Assembly: GCF_035046485.1 (NCBI RefSeq)
Contig: NC_085138.1
Span: forward strand, 45,853,464-45,917,463
DNA length: 64,000 nt
Reading direction: 5' to 3'
From: Aedes albopictus
Taxonomy: Eukaryota; Arthropoda; Insecta; Diptera; Culicidae
The notes under the pieces were generated by a model that was given only the letters and a program-made list of their open reading frames with translations, made no database searches and was not told the origin of the DNA. The position numbers and the translations under genes were made by a program. This document shows, piece after piece, positions 59,040 through 64,000 of the stretch. Numbering within the stretch: the stretch's first letter is position 1; every line of letters starts with the position of its first letter.

Positions 59040-60057
59040 GGCTGTCGGAAGAATACAATAATTTTATTGTATGTTTGTGTATTAAATTTAATTATATACC
59101 GGGTATGAATAATTTTTAAACCACGCTTATGTCGGATCAACTCGTAATAACGCACGTGTTAAGCTTATCGTTTCTCAGTCAGAAAATAAACTGAATGCAA
59201 TTCCGTTTAGTGTTACTGCCAATGCTGAAAAACCGAAACTCGCGCCGTAGCTTTACGAGAAAACTGGACAACAAAACAACTAGAATCGTTGCTTTTGAGT
59301 TTCATCTATGTTCTTGTATTTTTTTTTTTCGCGTTCCCGTGTTAACACGATTGCGGATAATAAAACCGTTGTACATATTTATTATTCGGGAATGTTCGCA
59401 ACGCGTAATATAAGTCGAAGGTGTGATGAACAAAAATACATTATCGTAAATGTTCGAAAAAGAAATCGAAATTATGGAACTCGGCACGAATAAATCGACG
59501 CGAAAAACGTGGTCTACTTGTCACTGTATCGTACGGTAATCTTGACCTTTCTAAAGAAAGAGATACTTCGCCGTTTTGACCGCTGATTGCCTGCTTGTAA
59601 ATCTGAAATAGAAAAAAGTATTAAATTGTGATACGTTCTCCACTGTTATATTTTTGTAAATTTTTATTTATATATAGGTTAAATTTACCTCCATCCCTCT
59701 GAAACAAACGGTATATGTATTAGCAGTAAAAAATAAATAGAATAAAAAATAAATAGAATAAATAAATAAATAAATAAATAAATAAATAGTGAAAAAAAGT
59801 ACACCAAATCTTGATCCTGGAATGTTCCTGCATTTAAATAAACCAGGCTGGAAAATAGCAAGATCAAAACTTGAAATGGTAGATCTTACACCGTAACGCA
59901 CCATTCCAAGGTGATCTACCCACGTTACGGGTCTACAAAATTCTCTATGATTTGTGGGAAAAACTCGGCAGTATATGCGAACTAAACCTCTAGCATCTTT
60001 AGATGAAACTCTTCAAAATAGCTAACAAAACTCGTAAGTGTTTGAATAAAAATCCAG
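59040..60057. other. Intron sequence with an (AAAT)n microsatellite
   Basis: Perfect AAAT repeats lie at about 59758-59789, preceded by imperfect ones. A small palindrome, cttccgccagccggctgtcggaag, lies at about 59029-59052. Nothing else is supported. Confidence 0.6.
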
Positions 60058-60077
60058 AATTTCAGCACGGGTTATCT

Positions 60078-61485
60078 AACCCTGGCCAAGTTCGCAGGGG
60101 TTGACGGTATTAAAGTGAAGGAGTTTCATTTTGATTATTGTAATGTAGTGTTCTTTAGTGAAACATATCACCTTTTTAACACTTTAATGCGCCTCCAACG
60201 GTTCATCACGAACCGGCTGCTGCAGATGGAGTATGGCTGATCATATGCATCAGACATGCTCGATAAACAGGAGGAACCGCCGGGGCTCAGTAGAGTCTAT
60301 TCCCAAGCAATAGTTCCAAGTCGGTTGGATTTGAGAAGGTTTTGATGATCGTTACAAATCCTAATAAAAGTATTATAGGATTTGTGACAGGTTTGGTACC
60401 TTTTACAGCCAGCTGACTTCAAAATGTTGTTTGGGCTCTATTTCCCACGTTTCTCGGTTGATTTTGATTAGTAATTTATTAATGTCATAGTCGCTTTTTC
60501 GAACTTTTACAATGTTAGTTGGTCATATTTTCTTTAAATAAAGCAATTAAAATCGACCGAAGAATCAATGGTGGGAAGGAGATTTGCAGCACTTAATTGT
60601 GCTGATAGATTCGAAGCTAACGTGCGAACACTTAAACGCATTGTTGACGTCAATGCGTTCGACGTGACATTTTGGACAAAAACTGACTGCTTTATATTAA
60701 CTGAACATCGTTACTTGTGTATGACTAGGTTGACATTTCTAGGCTACGCTTGAGAAAATGACATGGTTCATCTAGGTAGGACCGATAGGACAATTGAACG
60801 AATTTGAATATTTTTAATAGTATTTGTAGCGGGATGAAAGTTAACATTCATTCATTTATTTAGTATTACATCAAATTCAAGATAAAACTGAATCAACAGT
60901 ATTTCTCCATAATGAAAGTTGACATGAAATCTTTATTATTTTTAAATTTTATTGCAATCAACTGACCAACTTGGCGTATTTTTGATTATCTCTTAGATGT
61001 TCAGAAGTTACATGTTTCTGTGGATTTTGGACCGATGACAATTTAAGGACACAAGAGATGAACACAAGTAGAAAACGATTAGCGAAATCAAGAAAACAAT
61101 TTGACACAGGATCAACTATATTTTAACATACAGGGTTCGATTGATTCGATGAAAAAAAAAACAAACATACGACAACTGACTTAATGAGGAGAAAAACATA
61201 TTTAACCATACCACAACATCAAACAAGGAGACACACACAAACCGTGTGACCATAACACTACATAGGCAAATCCTGACTGACTGACCAATTGAAAACTTTT
61301 CAATCTTCTACCGTAACTTTCTGAATCAGTTGCAACAGTGTCTTAATGGATATCATTTTCCGCGTACGGCTGGCAAACTACTTCTGAAAGATTACGTACT
61401 CTTTTCTATCTTCGGGTCTAGTGTAGAGGTTTCAACTCTATTCAGAGTGCAGCTAGAAACCTAGCAAAAAAAAAAAAAAAAAAAA
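60078..61485 (+). mobile_element. Retroposed sequence with ~22-A tail and 20-bp TSD
   Basis: The 20 bases starting AATTTCAGCACGGG occur at 60058-60077 and at 61486-61505, directly after a run of 22 A (61466-61487, last two shared with the TSD). This is the classic mark of LINE-mediated insertion of a polyadenylated RNA. The 1.4-kb body has no long reading frame, no recognised LINE domain and no AATAAA just before the tail. It could be a processed copy of a 3' UTR or long non-coding RNA, or the 3' UTR of a 5'-truncated LINE. Confidence 0.82.
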
Positions 61486-61527
61486 AATTTCAGCACGGGT
61501 TATCTTTTAACTGAAAGCCTGTTGTTA

Positions 61528-62837
61528 ACTCTGAAAAATTTTCACGTACGATTTACGTGAAAAGATAGGTAGTTTTCGTCCACCATATCAGGCCGAACAT
61601 GTCTAAAGGTCCTATCTGCAGAAGAGAGGCTCTCTTTAGTTTCCCTCTCTTTCGTTAATATCTCAGCTCTTTATTTGTATTATGATTGTCTCCTTGCATT
61701 GAACGATGGTCAAAACAATCGTCTTTTGATTTGTACTGCAAAAATAGTTGAGAAGTGTACCATTACATTGCAATAATTGAAAGAGAAAACAAACAAAGAG
61801 AGCCTTTCAAATGCAGATAGGACCTATTGAAATGTTTGTCCTGATATTTTTCACGTAACCTTCATCGGAAAGGTAGGTAGCTGGATAAATTTGAGCTTCG
61901 CTATTCGACGTGATAAGTCAGGTAAACTTGAAATTCATTTTACGTACCGATTACGTGAAATGTGTGTGAGTGCTACTGGAATTTCAGGTAACTTTTACGT
62001 GAAAACAAGATTAGTTCTACGTAAAGTTCACGTAATTTATTCATGATTTTTGTATGAAAATAAAGCAGCAGTACCAGCTTGCAAAGCATTTGAAGAGGCA
62101 AGAGATTTTTAATCCTTACAAAATGCAATGAAAAAATACATCATTGCATTTTTTAGGGATGTAAAAACTCTTGGCTCCTCAAATACGCTACAAGCTGCTA
62201 CATATATGTAACAATATAAGAAAATTTCTTATCAGTCTTATTCAGAGTTATTCAATCTGCATTCACAAACATAATAATTAAAACCATCTACACGTACATA
62301 TGTTTCGTACTCTCCAAGATTGGATAATTCCAAACAAATGCAGAAGTGTCGACTCAAAATCATTGTAGTCCAGCTGTTCCAAATACTCGCTGAACTATAG
62401 TTTTCCGTCACCATCAGGAGGCTAACAGCCCCTAACACCTGCTTCTGAAACTAAGGAAAATAATAAAAGTCAACACTGTTTATAATTAATCATCTATTGC
62501 CTTAAACAATTAAATTACCGTTCAATATTCGCAGCAACTTGCTCTGAAACGGCGTGGTTCCTGCACCGACTTATTTCCAACGCCATATTGTTTTTATTTT
62601 GCACACCTGAAATTCACGTAACTTTCGTTTCGCGGAAACTTCCAAATCAGAAGTTTACTAACACAAACGCATACAAACGATTTACGTGAAAATTAGGTGG
62701 ATTTGACCAAATAGGGCGATGAATACTCCGTGTTTATCGGGTGATAGTTACTAACGTCAGGTAGCTCTTGAGATTTTGTGAATGAGGATGAGCTACGTGA
62801 TATTTCACGTAAATCGGACGTGAAATTTTTTCACAGT
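61528..62837. mobile_element. 1.3-kb element studded with TTTACGTGAAA motifs
   Basis: The ends ACTCTGAAAAATTTTCACG and inverted ACTGTGAAAAAATTTCACG are TIRs. ACGTGA or TCACGT recurs about ten times inside (near 61543, 61553, 61851, 61953, 61999, 62033, 62615, 62683, 62787 and 62808). The TSD is unclear (GTT-like). It is non-coding. The motif contains the bHLH-PAS core ACGTG, but function is untested. Confidence 0.6.
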
Positions 62838-63712
62838 GTTGGCTTCTGACGGTTTTGGATGGAATCAATAATATTGTCGGATATTGAAATCAAAATTCTC
62901 TAATTCCGAGATAATCAATAAAGCTCGTACCGAAAGTACCAATAACCTTTCAATCAATTAAAGTTCTCAATGCTGATTGCGATTGAACAGAGAACTCCAA
63001 ACGTGTTAGTTTACATATTCTAGGAAACTTTGCCCTGCCTCGTGATCGTGCCAGCGATCATTCGCTTACAGCTCCCTATTCTATATGTATTTCGGAACAA
63101 GCCGGGATGAATGAATAGTTTGCGTTCATAATTGGTAAACAGGTACGGCGTGCGTCCAGAAAGCCGTGATTCGAATCAAAACCAATCACAAAAACAAAAT
63201 CAATGTGCCTTGCTAATATATGTAAAAAGCCTTCGGGATGTACCCACTACCTAACCCACGATTGCATTGGTTAAAAATCTTTCTCTCGTGGAAGTACCCA
63301 ACGTGCTACGTGCATCTTCCACCATCAGCTAGCTAGCTAATCAGAATCAGAAAATCTCACTTTGATGGGAAGGCAGCGATGATTCGTGTGTTTGCTTGAA
63401 CAAACCAACTTCAAACACAAATCAACAACATGAGCGATCCCATCAGGTAAACAACAATCTGATGGAGCATGTGATTGGTATACTCTGCGAAATAGAAATG
63501 GTCACCCCGTCGGATTTGGAATCTGAATTTGATTATTTTCGGTACAATTTCGTAATGACGAAGAAGTCAAATTGTTCTAAATAAAGGCAAGAATGGCGAG
63601 GATGGTACCATTTTCATTTCCCCGAGTGTAGATAGTAGGAGGATCGGTCAACACGCGCCTCCCAGTCCCAGTCCGAATGTTATCGCCCAGCTGGCGCCAA
63701 TCGCCAGTGGAA
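62838..63712. other. Intron sequence next to the donor, no feature recognised
   Basis: It contains no supported gene. It holds the beginning of the Brr2 intron on the minus strand. Confidence 0.4.
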
Positions 63713-63718
63713 ACTTAC

Positions 63719-64000
63719 CTGCGGGAAGAATGGTGCAATCACCGGTCCGGTCACATCATCCTCTCGTTCCAGATTGACCACGACATTGACCGACGAGCCG
63801 GAGTGGATACGATCCTTGTCCACGACCTCGAAGGTCATTTCGATGTTCGGATAGCGGTTGCAGAACCGGGCCACATCGGACATCTGCTGGTCGTTCAGCT
63901 GGAGCAACCGGATCCGGTCTTCGTCGTCCAGCTCCATGATGTCGAACACGGTTTCGATTTTCTTCTCCTGGCACCGTTTGATGATGTCGGCGTTGAAGTG
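63719..64000 (-). CDS. Brr2: Brr2/SNRNP200 U5 snRNP helicase, penultimate exon (partial)
   Basis: The minus strand reads [14 protein letters not shown], then [33 protein letters not shown], and ends [12 protein letters not shown] at a GTAAGT donor (63718-63713), phase 0. [12 protein letters not shown] and the block around GPVIAP are strongly conserved in the C-terminal Sec63 region of Brr2. The exon is open to the window edge, so 94 codons are visible and the upstream part lies outside. Together with 49091-49333 it gives the final ~174 residues of a ~2,140-residue family. Confidence 0.93.

Larger units (their letters stand above)
49334..63718 (-). other. 14.4-kb last intron of Brr2
   Basis: GTAAGT at 63718-63713 and ACAG ending at 49334 bound it, joining ...FFPQ to KREEG in frame. 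It contains minisatellites, a Feilai-like SINE, several MITEs, a 150-165-bp satellite and a poly-A-tailed retroposed sequence. Confidence 0.88.

Overview
The window looks like non-coding, transposon-saturated DNA of an Aedes-type mosquito. The evidence is an A+T-rich background, a complete Feilai-like tRNA-related SINE at 50320-50597, many MITE and foldback elements with clear target-site duplications (TSDs), an I-group LINE and a Penelope-like element. The species cannot be fixed from the sequence alone. The only host protein-coding gene I can defend is the 3' end of Brr2/SNRNP200, the U5 snRNP helicase, on the minus strand. Its penultimate visible exon is 63719-64000 and its last exon 49091-49333. 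A 14.4-kb intron packed with repeats separates them.

Layout. 1-3.7 kb: an I-group LINE (endonuclease, RT, RNase H) open except for three in-frame stops. 3.7-5.65 kb: old degenerate repeats ending in a tandem array of paired AACCGGTT motifs. 7.2-8.9 kb: hAT-like MITEs. 9.6-12.2 kb: a tRNA-related SINE, degenerate 'gacctttt' repeats, wrecks of a second LINE split by a TA-flanked MITE, and a long hairpin. 13.3-14.0 kb: a foldback element whose termini read CACAGTG with a 5-bp TSD, as in Transib/RAG-type elements. 15-19.1 kb: a mosaic of MITEs and a 1.26-kb foldback. 19.74-29.58 kb: a giant TTAA-flanked foldback element whose arms are arrays of a ~164-bp repeat in opposite orientations, itself invaded by a 3.5-kb element and a retroposon with a 23-bp TSD. 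30.6-31.0 kb: a TA-flanked MITE carrying a tRNA-like segment. 32.1-39.5 kb: a 303-bp satellite broken by nested elements; a TTAA element contains a TA element that contains two Penelope copies joined head-to-head, each with a candidate hammerhead ribozyme. 40-41.7 kb: a 'GTAAGACGGAC' element with a foldback inserted. 42.7-43.2 kb: a minisatellite. 43.3-48.3 kb: a tandem duplication of a composite repeat, where the clean second copy gives the empty sites for four insertions in the first. 49.1 kb to the end: the Brr2 3' exons and intron, with minisatellites, SINE, MITEs, a 155-165-bp satellite, and a poly-A-tailed retroposed sequence with a 20-bp TSD.

The genes do not form a pathway. The coherent story is genome dynamics: successive nested insertions, many provable here by TSDs and by paralogous empty sites inside the same window. 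The items most worth following are the satellite-armed TTAA foldback, the Penelope palindrome with its ribozymes, the CACAGTG foldback, and the two TA-MITEs that carry tRNA-like (pol III promoter) segments.
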